Part shown: in pieces, positions 1 to 6,672 of the stretch
Position numbering within the stretch: position 1 is the first letter of the stretch
Layout: each line of letters starts with the position of its first letter
Source of the DNA: Candidatus Parcubacteria bacterium
Lineage (GTDB): Bacteria; Patescibacteriota; Patescibacteriia; CAIXNZ01
Length of the DNA: 10,212 nt
Direction of reading: 5' to 3'
NCBI GenBank assembly: GCA_026395675.1
Contig: JAPLYF010000038.1
Span: 1-10,212 of the forward strand
Translations under genes and position numbers: made by a program
The notes under the pieces: generated by a model
What the model was told of the DNA's origin: nothing
What the model saw: only the letters and a program-made list of their open reading frames with translations
Database searches by the model: none

Positions 1-1003
1 GTTCTTTTAACTTTTTAACTAAAGCTTCTTTAGTTGCTTTAGTGACATCAAGATCAAAATCCTTTTTAATCGTCTCTACATAATCAATTTTTTTCCATTC
101 TTTGTCAAAATCAACTGTGAAACCAGCGATTTCAAATATTAACTTGCCATAAATTTCTTTAATGATTTTTTTATACATTTTTTCTACTAAAGTCATCATC
201 TCATTATAATCAGCAAAAGCCCAATAACATTCCATTTGCGTATAATCCTGCAAATGTTCTTTACTCATGCCTTCATTTCTAAATTGACGGCCGATTTCAA
301 AGGTTTTTTCAAAGCCAGCTACCATTAATCTTTTTTGCCACAATTCACCAGTTGAAATTCTTAAATATACATCAAGATCTAAAGCATTGTGATGGGTAAT
401 AAATGGCTCAGCATCAGCGCCGCCTGGCATTGTTTCTAAAACTGGAGTTTCAACTTCAAGAAAACCCTCTTTTTGTAAAAATTCTCTGGTTGTCTGCCAG
501 AATTTTGTTTTGCGATAAAATAATTCTTTTAATTCTGGGTGGGTAATAAAATCCAAATATCTTTTTCTCAATCTCAATTCTTCATCAACTAATCCATGCC
601 ATTTTTCCGGCAAAGGCCTGATGGCCTTGGCTAACAAGGTATATTTTGTAACTAAAATTGAAATTTCACCCTTGTGAGTTTTAAAAACTTCACCTTCAAC
701 ACTGATAAAATCACCAATATCTAAATTCTTAACAAACCATTTATACTCATCCTTACCAATTTCATCTTCTTTAAGTGCTATCTGCATTTTTCGGGTTTCA
801 TCCATTAAATGGCAAAAACAAAGCTTGCCCATATCTCTGATGGTCATTAAGCGGCCGGCTGTTTTAACTTTGGCACCCATCTTGGCTTCGTAAGCTTGTT
901 GCAAAGTGTTTTTCTTATCAAACCTGGAAGGATAAGGATCAAGACCTTGTTCTCTAATTTTTTCCAGCTTGGCCAGGCGAATTTTTCTTTCATCTAAAGC
1001 CAT
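1..1003 (-). CDS. lysS: Lysyl-tRNA synthetase, class II (3' end cut by window edge)
   Basis: Charges tRNA-Lys with lysine in the cytoplasm. I translated the minus strand from the ATG at 1003; 334 residues stay open to the window edge, against roughly 490-510 for the family, so about the last third is missing. An N-terminal OB-fold anticodon-binding domain covers about residues 45-130 (GRLMTIRDMGKLCF at 50-63). The class II core begins near 155. Motif 1 lies around 165-190, and motif 2 around 234-260 contains FEIGRQFRNEG with the ATP-contacting Arg242 and Glu244. The motif 2 loop continues SKEHLQDYTQMECY instead of the common STRHNPEFT form, which I read as a lineage variant. Motif 3 lies outside the window. 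There is no Shine-Dalgarno before the ATG. The gene has its own promoter and a leader of about 120 nt carrying a repeat hairpin. Confidence 0.95.
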   Translation of the reverse strand, partial: MALDERKIRLAKLEKIREQGLDPYPSRFDKKNTLQQAYEAKMGAKVKTAGRLMTIRDMGKLCFCHLMDETRKMQIALKEDEIGKDEYKWFVKNLDIGDFISVEGEVFKTHKGEISILVTKYTLLAKAIRPLPEKWHGLVDEELRLRKRYLDFITHPELKELFYRKTKFWQTTREFLQKEGFLEVETPVLETMPGGADAEPFITHHNALDLDVYLRISTGELWQKRLMVAGFEKTFEIGRQFRNEGMSKEHLQDYTQMECYWAFADYNEMMTLVEKMYKKIIKEIYGKLIFEIAGFTVDFDKEWKKIDYVETIKKDFDLDVTKATKEALVKKLKE

Positions 1004-1012
1004 ATGTAGTGA

Positions 1013-1118
1013 TAGTTTAATAGTTTAATAGTTTAATAGTTGATTAGTTTATTAGTTAATGATTGTAATAATTTTCATAAATAATAATTTACCAATTAAC
1101 CAGTAAACTAATAAACCA
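1013..1118. repeat. 8-bp tandem array with facing inverted copy in the lysS leader
   Basis: Six head-to-tail 8-mers fill 1013-1060: TAGTTTAA three times, then TAGTTGAT, TAGTTTAT and TAGTTAAT. A degenerate array with a similar period lies at about 1091-1129 in the opposite orientation. Positions 1037-1060 and 1095-1118 are complementary over 24 positions with four DNA mismatches. In minus-strand RNA two of the four become G-U pairs. The lysS leader could therefore fold into a long AU-rich hairpin with a loop of about 34 nt. I saw no T-box or known riboswitch motif. Whether it regulates lysS or is a passive satellite repeat is open. Confidence 0.75.
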
Positions 1119-1130
1119 ATAACTAATTAT

Positions 1131-1159
1131 ATTTTATCGAATTTTAGCAAAAAGGTCAA
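1131..1159 (-). promoter_or_regulatory. Probable sigma70-type promoter of lysS
   Basis: On the minus strand TTGACC (1159-1154) is followed after exactly 17 nt by TAAAAT (1136-1131). Each hexamer matches the housekeeping consensus at five of six positions. Transcription would start near 1124 and leave a leader of about 120 nt before the lysS ATG. It is the only good promoter I see between greA and lysS. Confidence 0.65.
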
Positions 1160-1195
1160 ACAAATTACTGCCAGCAAAATAGCCATGTTATTTGC

Positions 1196-1278
1196 ACCCT
1201 GGGGTCTGGAGTGCGATATTAAGCGCCGTCATCAATACTGCAATCTAACCATTTGCACTAGCGCATTGAGCACCCCAG
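1196..1278. repeat. GC-richer segment with nested inverted repeats
   Basis: This stretch is visibly richer in G+C than the surrounding spacer. CTGGGGT at 1199-1205 is perfectly complementary to ACCCCAG at 1272-1278. CTGGAGTGC at 1206-1214 pairs with GCACCCCAG at 1270-1278 with one mismatch, so the two left arms compete for the same right arm. A near-palindrome, TGCACTAGCGCA, lies at 1254-1265. I found no convincing reading frame and no recognisable RNA family. It could be a decayed palindromic mobile element or a structured RNA. Confidence 0.45.
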
Positions 1279-1287
1279 CAGTTTTTG

Positions 1288-1315
1288 TGGTACTTTTTGC
1301 TGTCAAAAAGTACCA
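1288..1315. repeat. Perfect 12-bp hairpin in the greA-lysS spacer
   Basis: TGGTACTTTTTG at 1288-1299 is exactly complementary to 1304-1315, with the 4-nt loop CTGT. It lies downstream of the greA terminator and upstream of the lysS promoter. Because the arms carry the A and T runs and no T tract follows outside the stem, I do not call it a terminator. The remainder of this spacer, 1316-1424, is AT-rich and shows me no gene or motif. Confidence 0.7.
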
Positions 1316-1424
1316 TCTTTTACAAAATACATTTCAATTTATCTAATCAATATCAATCGCTATTTACCAATCAATTCCCACACCTCTTACTTCTCTTCAA
1401 TGTATTATATTATCTCTATAAACT

Positions 1425-1453
1425 AAAAAGAAGCGGTTAATGAATCGCTTCTT
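1425..1453 (-). terminator. Rho-independent terminator of greA
   Basis: Minus-strand RNA reads AAGAAGCG, a 10-nt loop and CGCTTCTT, followed directly by three more T. The 8-bp stem spans 1453-1428 and the T run 1429-1425. It begins 21 nt after the greA stop codon, the expected position for an intrinsic terminator. Confidence 0.75.
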
Positions 1454-1473
1454 CTTTGAGAAAAAATTATTTT

Positions 1474-1938
1474 TTATTCAATAGATAAAATTTTATATTT
1501 AATAATACCAGCCGGTGCCTCTACTTCAGCCACTTCCCCTATTTTTTTACCCAAAAAGGCCTGACCAATCGGCGATTCATTAGAAATAAAACCCTGAGCA
1601 GGATCTGCCTCGCTTGGACCAACAATAGTAAACTCCTTCTCTTTTTTATCCACTTCCACCTTAATCGTACTGCCCACATCAACATCTTTCTTTTTACTAT
1701 TGCCATTGGCTATGACCACTGCATTATTCATTACTTCATCCAGTTCTCTAACCCTAGCTTCATTTAAACCCTGATCATCCTTGGCTTCCTGATATTCAGC
1801 ATTTTCAGACAAATCACCCAATTTTATGGCTTCGGCAATCCTATCGCTTATTTCTTTTCTTTTGACGTTTTTTAAATAAGCTAATTCTTTTTTAATTTTT
1901 TCCAAACCTTCTTTGGTTAGATATTTTTCTTCAGTCAT
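1474..1938 (-). CDS. greA: Transcription elongation factor GreA
   Basis: Rescues backtracked RNA polymerase by inserting its coiled coil into the secondary channel and stimulating cleavage of the extruded RNA 3' end. The 154-residue product matches the usual GreA length (about 155-160). The N-terminal coiled coil covers about residues 8-75 and its tip has GDLSENAEY with the conserved acidic pair Asp42 and Glu45. The C-terminal FKBP-like domain (about 80-154) includes FISNESPIGQAFLGKK. The frame is open upstream to an ATG at 1992, but that 18-residue hydrophobic extension overlaps the promoter elements and is absent from the family, so I use the ATG at 1938. AAAGGA touches this start codon, too close for an ideal Shine-Dalgarno. 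It has its own promoter and terminator and so forms a single-gene unit. Confidence 0.97.
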   Translation of the reverse strand: MTEEKYLTKEGLEKIKKELAYLKNVKRKEISDRIAEAIKLGDLSENAEYQEAKDDQGLNEARVRELDEVMNNAVVIANGNSKKKDVDVGSTIKVEVDKKEKEFTIVGPSEADPAQGFISNESPIGQAFLGKKIGEVAEVEAPAGIIKYKILSIE

Positions 1939-1970
1939 TCCTTTAATTTTAATTCGTAAATAAATAAAGC

Positions 1971-2011
1971 ATAATAGTATATAAAATAACAAAGTTCAAA
2001 ATTAGTGTCAA
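1971..2011 (-). promoter_or_regulatory. greA promoter, two overlapping candidates
   Basis: Candidate one has the perfect -35 TTGACA (2011-2006), 17 nt, then TATTTT (1988-1983). Candidate two has TTGAAC (1999-1994), 17 nt, then TATTAT (1976-1971). Either gives a leader of about 25-40 nt to the ATG at 1938. Both would place the upstream in-frame ATG (1992) outside the transcript, which supports the shorter GreA start. Confidence 0.65.
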
Positions 2012-2015
2012 GTCT

Positions 2016-2024
2016 TTATCCACA
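2016..2024 (+). promoter_or_regulatory. Single consensus DnaA-box-like 9-mer
   Basis: TTATCCACA is a perfect match to the bacterial DnaA box consensus. It lies four bases upstream of the greA -35 element. There is only one copy, with no cluster and no DNA-unwinding region or origin gene nearby, so this is not an origin. A chance match in 10 kb is plausible. Confidence 0.3.
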
Positions 2025-2206
2025 CTCCTACAAAACTACGAATCTGTTACGAATGTTACAAAAAATTAATTTGATTTAAATTTAAGAGCCAAAAATTTAG
2101 CGCATTATATTCTTTAAAATTAAGTTGTCCTCTTAAATCTTAATTGGGTTACTATTTGTATAATTTGTACGCTTATTTGTCACAAAGTGATCCCTTTGGG
2201 ATAATT
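2025..2206. other. mrdA-greA spacer with short repeats and weak hairpins
   Basis: No gene is visible. TACGAAT occurs twice near 2037-2055, and ATTTGTATAATTTGTA near 2155-2170 resembles the repeats upstream of mreB. AATTAAG at 2118-2124 is complementary to CTTAATT at 2139-2145. Just after the mrdA stop two small hairpins (ATCCC/GGGAT and TCAC/GTGA) follow one another without a T tract, so they are at best a weak 3' end for the mre operon. Confidence 0.45.
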
Positions 2207-4126
2207 TCATAGGTAGTCATTAAAATACCAATTCAGCATATCATAAGCGGCTGGCACGCAAACCTGACTGCCCTCACCGCCTTCTTCAATCAAAACAGTT
2301 ATAACAACCTCGGGATTATCATAGGGCGCAAAACCAGTGAACCAGGCCTGAGGCAACTTATCAGAGCTCCATTGAGCTGTCCCGGTTTTGCCTGAAACAG
2401 CCACAGTTAAATTATTGAGTAACTGAGCACTGCCAATAGTCACTGTTTGTCTCATTGCCTTTTTAACAATTTCCAGATTTTTCGGGTCAATAAAATTTTC
2501 CCTTAAAATTTGGCTTTTAATTTCTTCTCTGTTTTCTTGATCTGAATATATTTCTTTGACCAGATGGGGCTTTAATAATTTTCCGCCATTAGCAAAAACC
2601 GAAGTATAATTAGCCACCTGTACGGGTGTCACCAAAAGATCACCCTGCCCTATTGCTAGATGATAAGTGTCCCCAATATACCAATCTTCTTTTTTAACTT
2701 TTAATTTCCAATCAGGATCAGGCACTAGCCCAGTTGCTTCGCCAGGCAAATCAATATTTGTCCTGACACCCAAGCCAAAAAGTTTCATATATTTATCCAG
2801 CCCTTCAATGCCTAAGCCCTTAAAGTCATTATAACCGCCGCCAATAGTATAAAAAAAAGTATTTACAGACCAGGCAATCGCTTTGTAGACATTGGTTAAA
2901 CCATGGCCACCCTTGGCCCAGTCAGGGAAAAACCAGCGGTCATAGAGCAACAAACCGCCTGTGCTGTTAACAGTGGTTTTGTCAGTTATTATATTTTCCT
3001 GCAAAGCTCCGGCTGCAATGACTGGTTTTATGGCTGAACCAGACGGATATTCGCCTTTAACAGCCCTGTCAAATAAAGGATTATCTGAATTCTCAGCCAA
3101 TTTTTTATAATCATCAGGTGAAATTCCCTGGGCAAATAAATTATCATCGTAATCTGGCAAGCTAACCAGAGCCAAAACCTCGCCGGTTTGTGGATTGAGC
3201 ATGACTAAACTCCCCTTTTTTTTATTGAATTTTGCCAAATTTTGCTGCAAAATTTCTCTGGCTTTTTTTTGGACTTCTTTATCAATTGTCAAAATTAAAT
3301 TTTTTCCATTAACTGGGCTGTCTTGACTTATCACATTTTTTTCTTGGCCAGTCGCATCAACCTCTATTGTTTCAGTGCCAAATTTACCTCTCAGGACCGG
3401 TTCATAATACAGTTCTAATCCTGTTTTTCCAATATAATCATTTAAATAATAATTTTCTTTTTGTTTTTCAGCTAATTCCTTTTCAGAAATTTTACCAATA
3501 TAACCCAGTAAATGAGTAAAAGAATAAGGTTCTAAATACTGACGCTGGTCATGAAGCTCAATGTATAAACCTGTAAATTCTTTGGCCTTAATTTTCAATA
3601 AGATCGCCTCTTCATAATCAAGATTTTCTTTGACAGCTACTTGATATTTAAAATTTTTAGGATATTTCTTAAGTGATTCATTAATAATGTCCGCTGATTG
3701 ATTTATTGCCTGCGCAATTAGGTTTATTTGCTCATTACGCTTAGTTTCATTTAAAGAGAGGTCTTTGGGTAAAATTAAAGCATCAAAAATCGGCAAATTC
3801 TTGACTAAAGGTTGATTTTTATTGTCAAAAATTAAACCCCGGTTCGCTGGCAAAATTTTTTCTCTGGTCCTATTGATTTCTGCCAATTGCCTATAATAAT
3901 CTCCTTTGACAATTTGCAATTGAATCACCCGCAAACTAAGCAGCAAAAATCCAAAAATTAAAAGTGCAAAAAAAATATTTATTTTTTTGTTAGATAAATA
4001 TTTGCCTAAAAATTTATCAGTCGGTGCAAAATCAGAAGCATTATCATTTTTAGCCGCATATTCATTAAAAAAATCACCATCTATTTCCTGCGCCTTTTTA
4101 TATGATCTTTGAATATATAAATTCAT
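2207..4126 (-). CDS. mrdA: Penicillin-binding protein 2, elongation-specific peptidoglycan transpeptidase
   Basis: Class B PBP that cross-links sidewall peptidoglycan outside the membrane together with a SEDS glycosyltransferase (RodA) and the Mre proteins. The 639-residue length is normal for the family. A cytoplasmic tail of about 48 residues precedes one transmembrane helix (about 50-70). The dimerisation or pedestal domain follows and starts with the class B hallmark NRGLIFD (95-101). The transpeptidase domain carries all three active-site motifs: SxxK with nucleophile Ser364 and Lys367 (GSAIKP), Ser420-Val-Asn422, and Lys580-Thr-Gly (SGKTGTAQ). The start ATG overlaps the mreD stop as TAATG, so translation is probably coupled; there is no Shine-Dalgarno. 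Its place after mreBCD supports PBP2 rather than the divisome protein FtsI. No rodA is adjacent in this window. Confidence 0.96.
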   Translation of the reverse strand: MNLYIQRSYKKAQEIDGDFFNEYAAKNDNASDFAPTDKFLGKYLSNKKINIFFALLIFGFLLLSLRVIQLQIVKGDYYRQLAEINRTREKILPANRGLIFDNKNQPLVKNLPIFDALILPKDLSLNETKRNEQINLIAQAINQSADIINESLKKYPKNFKYQVAVKENLDYEEAILLKIKAKEFTGLYIELHDQRQYLEPYSFTHLLGYIGKISEKELAEKQKENYYLNDYIGKTGLELYYEPVLRGKFGTETIEVDATGQEKNVISQDSPVNGKNLILTIDKEVQKKAREILQQNLAKFNKKKGSLVMLNPQTGEVLALVSLPDYDDNLFAQGISPDDYKKLAENSDNPLFDRAVKGEYPSGSAIKPVIAAGALQENIITDKTTVNSTGGLLLYDRWFFPDWAKGGHGLTNVYKAIAWSVNTFFYTIGGGYNDFKGLGIEGLDKYMKLFGLGVRTNIDLPGEATGLVPDPDWKLKVKKEDWYIGDTYHLAIGQGDLLVTPVQVANYTSVFANGGKLLKPHLVKEIYSDQENREEIKSQILRENFIDPKNLEIVKKAMRQTVTIGSAQLLNNLTVAVSGKTGTAQWSSDKLPQAWFTGFAPYDNPEVVITVLIEEGGEGSQVCVPAAYDMLNWYFNDYL

Positions 4127-4650
4127 TATTTTTTGAATAAAAATACAATATTTAATCTTTTAATTGTCAGTTTGGCTAAATAAAATAATCCAGACATCAA
4201 GACTAAGTTTAAAATTATTTGGTAGGAAAAACTTTGCCAAAATAATTTATCAATTACAATATAAATTTTTATTAAACCCATTAGATAAAAAATAAAATAT
4301 GCCAATAAAATGCTAAAAACATATAAAATTGTGCCTATGATTACCATGATTAAATTTGAATAAATAGAAAAATTAATAAATACATTTTTATATAAAAAAT
4401 CTAACAGCCAGATTATGGCTAAAAAAATTACAATAAATGTTCCCCAGGGCAGAAAAGAATACAAATTCAAAAAAAAGCCGATTAAAAGCGCGAAAATAAA
4501 ACCAGTATCGAAACCAAAGACAATATTAATAAAAATCAAAAATACCAATAAAATATTAAGATTAGCCAATATAGGCAGTGCTCCAAAAAAACTAATCTGA
4601 ATAAAAACCAGAATTAAAGATATTAAAATAAAAAAAATATATTTAAGCAT
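4126..4650 (-). CDS. mreD: Rod shape-determining membrane protein MreD
   Basis: A 174-residue, almost entirely hydrophobic protein with about five transmembrane helices (roughly 5-25, 29-50, 54-85, 95-125 and 140-162) and a short basic C-terminus. MreD is an integral membrane partner of MreC in the elongation complex. Sequence motifs in this family are weak, so the call rests on size, topology and its exact position between mreC and mrdA. It starts 3 nt after the mreC stop and its stop overlaps the mrdA start by one base. No Shine-Dalgarno is visible, so expression probably depends on coupling to mreC. Confidence 0.88.
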   Translation of the reverse strand: MLKYIFFILISLILVFIQISFFGALPILANLNILLVFLIFINIVFGFDTGFIFALLIGFFLNLYSFLPWGTFIVIFLAIIWLLDFLYKNVFINFSIYSNLIMVIIGTILYVFSILLAYFIFYLMGLIKIYIVIDKLFWQSFSYQIILNLVLMSGLFYLAKLTIKRLNIVFLFKK

Positions 4651-4653
4651 ATT

Positions 4654-5463
4654 TTAAAGTTTTTTAGGCAGAATAACGCTGGCAATTAATAATTCCTCAT
4701 AATCAACCAGGGGATTAATTGTCGCTGATTTAAAGAGCTCATTGGCAGCGCTAATTACCCTATTAACCTTGCCAATTACCAGACCTCGCGGTATATTTTC
4801 TTCCTTGCCGGATGTAATAATAATATCCCCTTCTTTAATCTCTACATCTTGGGGAATCAAATCAATTTTAATGCTCAAACCATACTCTCCATTAGCCAAA
4901 CCAGAGGTTTTATTGCTATTTAAGCTGCTGATGGCCAATTGACTGAGCTTATCAGTCAAAAGTAAAACCTCTGCCAGATGATCTTGCACTTCAATAATTT
5001 TACCAATAATCACACCATTATCAACTATGACCGGATAGCCAACCTTAATGCCATCAGCTGATCCCTTATTTATTAATAAAGTATTGGCTCGATTTATATC
5101 TTTACCAATAATTTTTACAACCAAATAATCAAATTCATTGCCTGGCAAATAATTTAAAAGCGCTCGTAGTTTTTCATTTTCTGATTTATAGGAATTTAAT
5201 TGGCTATTTTCATACATTAATTGATCGAGCTGTCCTTTCAATAGTGTATTTTCTTTCTTTAAATTCTGCGCTTCCTGAAAATTAATAAATGAATATTTTA
5301 ATCTGGTGGCAAAACTGATGCTTTTATTCTGCCAATCTGTAAAAAATGACAATAGATATTTTTCTGGTAAAGTTAGGATTTTAAATAAATGCAAAAAAAT
5401 GAGCAGTATAATAACTGCTACAAAATAAATTTTTATAAGCCGGTTTTTTTTCTTTTCTAACAT
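4654..5463 (-). CDS. mreC: Cell shape-determining protein MreC
   Basis: Bitopic membrane protein whose extracytoplasmic part binds and activates PBP2 and links it to MreB. The 269 residues show a basic N-terminus, one transmembrane helix (about 11-30), a coiled coil (about 62-104, heptads rich in Leu, Glu and Lys), then the MreC beta-barrel domains (about 110-269). Family hallmarks are INKGSADGIKVG followed by VIIGKI (131-156), and GDIIITSG followed by IPRGLVIGKV (212-233). It starts 2 nt after the mreB stop, without a Shine-Dalgarno sequence, in the canonical mreB-mreC-mreD order. Confidence 0.96.
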   Translation of the reverse strand: MLEKKKNRLIKIYFVAVIILLIFLHLFKILTLPEKYLLSFFTDWQNKSISFATRLKYSFINFQEAQNLKKENTLLKGQLDQLMYENSQLNSYKSENEKLRALLNYLPGNEFDYLVVKIIGKDINRANTLLINKGSADGIKVGYPVIVDNGVIIGKIIEVQDHLAEVLLLTDKLSQLAISSLNSNKTSGLANGEYGLSIKIDLIPQDVEIKEGDIIITSGKEENIPRGLVIGKVNRVISAANELFKSATINPLVDYEELLIASVILPKKL

Positions 5464-5465
5464 AA

Positions 5466-6524
5466 TTAAATTCTTGATTTGCCTTCACTGGCCGCCGGGG
5501 CTGTAATATTTTTAAGTAAACGCATATCATCCAAAAGATAGCCAGTGCCTCTAACTACGGCAGTCAGAGGATCTTCAGCCACATAAACAGGAATCTGGGT
5601 TGCCCTAGAGATGGCAATATCAATGCCTTTTAATAGTGCTCCGCCGCCAGTTAATAAAATTCCCCTTTCATAAATGTCAGCCACTAATTCAGGCGGCGTT
5701 ATTTCCAAAGTGGCTTTGATATTATCAATTATAACTTTGATTGACTTGGCCAGAGCTTCTCTGATTTGCTCATCATTAACTATGATTTCTTTGGGCAGGC
5801 CAGTTATTAAATCACGACCGCGCATCTGGGCCTCTATAGGTTGCTTTAATTCTGCGGCCGAACCAATTTTTATTTTTATTTCTTCCGCAACTTTTTCGCC
5901 TAAAAGCAAATTGAATTTGCTGCGCGCATATTGAATAATATTTTTGTTCATCTCATCTCCGGCAATTTTTATTGTTTTCCAAGTCACAATTCCTCCTAAG
6001 GAAATAACTGAAATTTCAGTCGTACCTCCGCCCATGTCCACAATCATATTGCCAATAGCTTCTTCAATGGGCAGACGGCAGCCAATTGCCGCGGCCATTG
6101 ATTCGTCAACGAGATAAACTTCCCTGGCACCGGCTGAAACAGCGGCATCTTCAACAGCTTTTCTTTCTACTTCAGTAATATCTAATGGCACACCAATTAC
6201 AACTCTGGGTCTAGGCAGCAGATTAAAGCCCTCCTGATGTATTTTATCAATAAAATATTTTAACATTTTTTCAGTGATCTCAAAATCAGAAATAACACCA
6301 TCAACTAGCGGTTTGACAGCAATAATATGGGCCGGTGTCTTACCAATCATTTTGCGCGCTTCAGTGCCTACTGCCAAAATCTGATCATTTTTTAAATTTA
6401 TAGCCACTACAGACGGTTCATTAATCACTATCCCTTTATCTTTGACGTAAACTAAAGTATTGGCAGTACCCAAATCAATGCCAACATCTTTTGAAAATTT
6501 GCCTAATAAACGGTCAAAAATCAT
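5466..6524 (-). CDS. mreB: Rod shape-determining actin homologue MreB
   Basis: ATP-binding bacterial actin that forms membrane-bound filaments steering sidewall synthesis. The 352 residues include the phosphate-1 loop GIDLGTANT (15-23), Glu141 in LVDESMAAAIG, the phosphate-2 loop DMGGGTTE (163-170) and the adenosine motif LTGGGALLKG (291-300). The N-terminal segment MIFDRLLGKF is hydrophobic/amphipathic and suits the membrane-anchoring end of the family. The frame is also open to a TTG at 6542, but the ATG at 6524 gives the standard MreB N-terminus. It is the first gene of mreB-mreC-mreD-mrdA and no Shine-Dalgarno precedes it. Confidence 0.98.
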   Translation of the reverse strand: MIFDRLLGKFSKDVGIDLGTANTLVYVKDKGIVINEPSVVAINLKNDQILAVGTEARKMIGKTPAHIIAVKPLVDGVISDFEITEKMLKYFIDKIHQEGFNLLPRPRVVIGVPLDITEVERKAVEDAAVSAGAREVYLVDESMAAAIGCRLPIEEAIGNMIVDMGGGTTEISVISLGGIVTWKTIKIAGDEMNKNIIQYARSKFNLLLGEKVAEEIKIKIGSAAELKQPIEAQMRGRDLITGLPKEIIVNDEQIREALAKSIKVIIDNIKATLEITPPELVADIYERGILLTGGGALLKGIDIAISRATQIPVYVAEDPLTAVVRGTGYLLDDMRLLKNITAPAASEGKSRI

Positions 6525-6529
6525 ATTGA

Positions 6530-6564
6530 TACAAATATACAAATTATATACAAATGATACAAAT
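6530..6564. repeat. TACAAAT short repeats upstream of mreB, possible promoter inside
   Basis: Four copies of TACAAAT begin at 6530, 6538, 6549 and 6558. On the minus strand a consensus TATAAT lies at 6548-6543, 18 nt before the mreB ATG, but 17 nt upstream of it I see only GGGAAT, which is not a -35 box. If it is the mreB -10 element, the leader would be only about 11 nt. The mre operon must start somewhere in 6525-6672 or be read through from proS. Confidence 0.4.
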
Positions 6565-6628
6565 TATTCCCATATTTCAATCCCAGATTACCTCTGCCCT
6601 CTTTACCTTTCTTTTCCATCTTTCCCTT

Positions 6629-6656
6629 GGTCTCCGTAGCTTTAGCGAAGGAGACC
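6629..6656. repeat. Hairpin in the proS-mreB spacer
   Basis: GGTCTCC (6629-6635) is exactly complementary to GGAGACC (6650-6656). The 14-nt interior can pair further around AGC/GCG. The run of five T lies on the plus-strand side (6658-6662), so it looks like a terminator for rightward transcription, where there is no gene. In the direction of proS no T tract follows. It may be a dispersed palindromic repeat rather than a terminator. Confidence 0.5.
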
Positions 6657-6672
6657 CTTTTTACTCTTCAAA

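Noticed and set aside
1013..1129. CRISPR array
   Set aside because: Units are 8 bp without spacers; this is a simple tandem or satellite repeat.
1127..1186. 19-codon hydrophobic frame (MAILLAVICLTFLLKF...) upstream of lysS, like a leader peptide
   Set aside because: It overlaps the lysS -35 and -10 elements and would lie outside the lysS transcript; most likely a chance reading of promoter DNA.
1196..1315. tRNA or known structured RNA gene
   Set aside because: I could not fit a cloverleaf (no T-loop GTTCRA-type motif in register) or a familiar riboswitch core; left as an unexplained structured block.
1939..1992. N-terminal extension of GreA with a hydrophobic segment, possible membrane-anchored form
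   Set aside because: The extension is read from the promoter elements, and the GreA family starts at the downstream ATG.
2016..2024. Replication origin
   Set aside because: Only one DnaA-box-like 9-mer; no cluster, AT-rich unwinding repeats or dnaA/dnaN neighbours.
4415..4600. 61-codon Lys-rich frame on the plus strand, resembling a small basic protein
   Set aside because: It is the complement of the Phe/Ile/Leu-rich mreD helices, which automatically gives Lys- and Asn-rich antisense frames.
4742..5934. Plus-strand frames opposite mreC and mreB (4742-4942 and 5674-5934)
   Set aside because: Antisense shadows of well-supported genes, with no own start signals.
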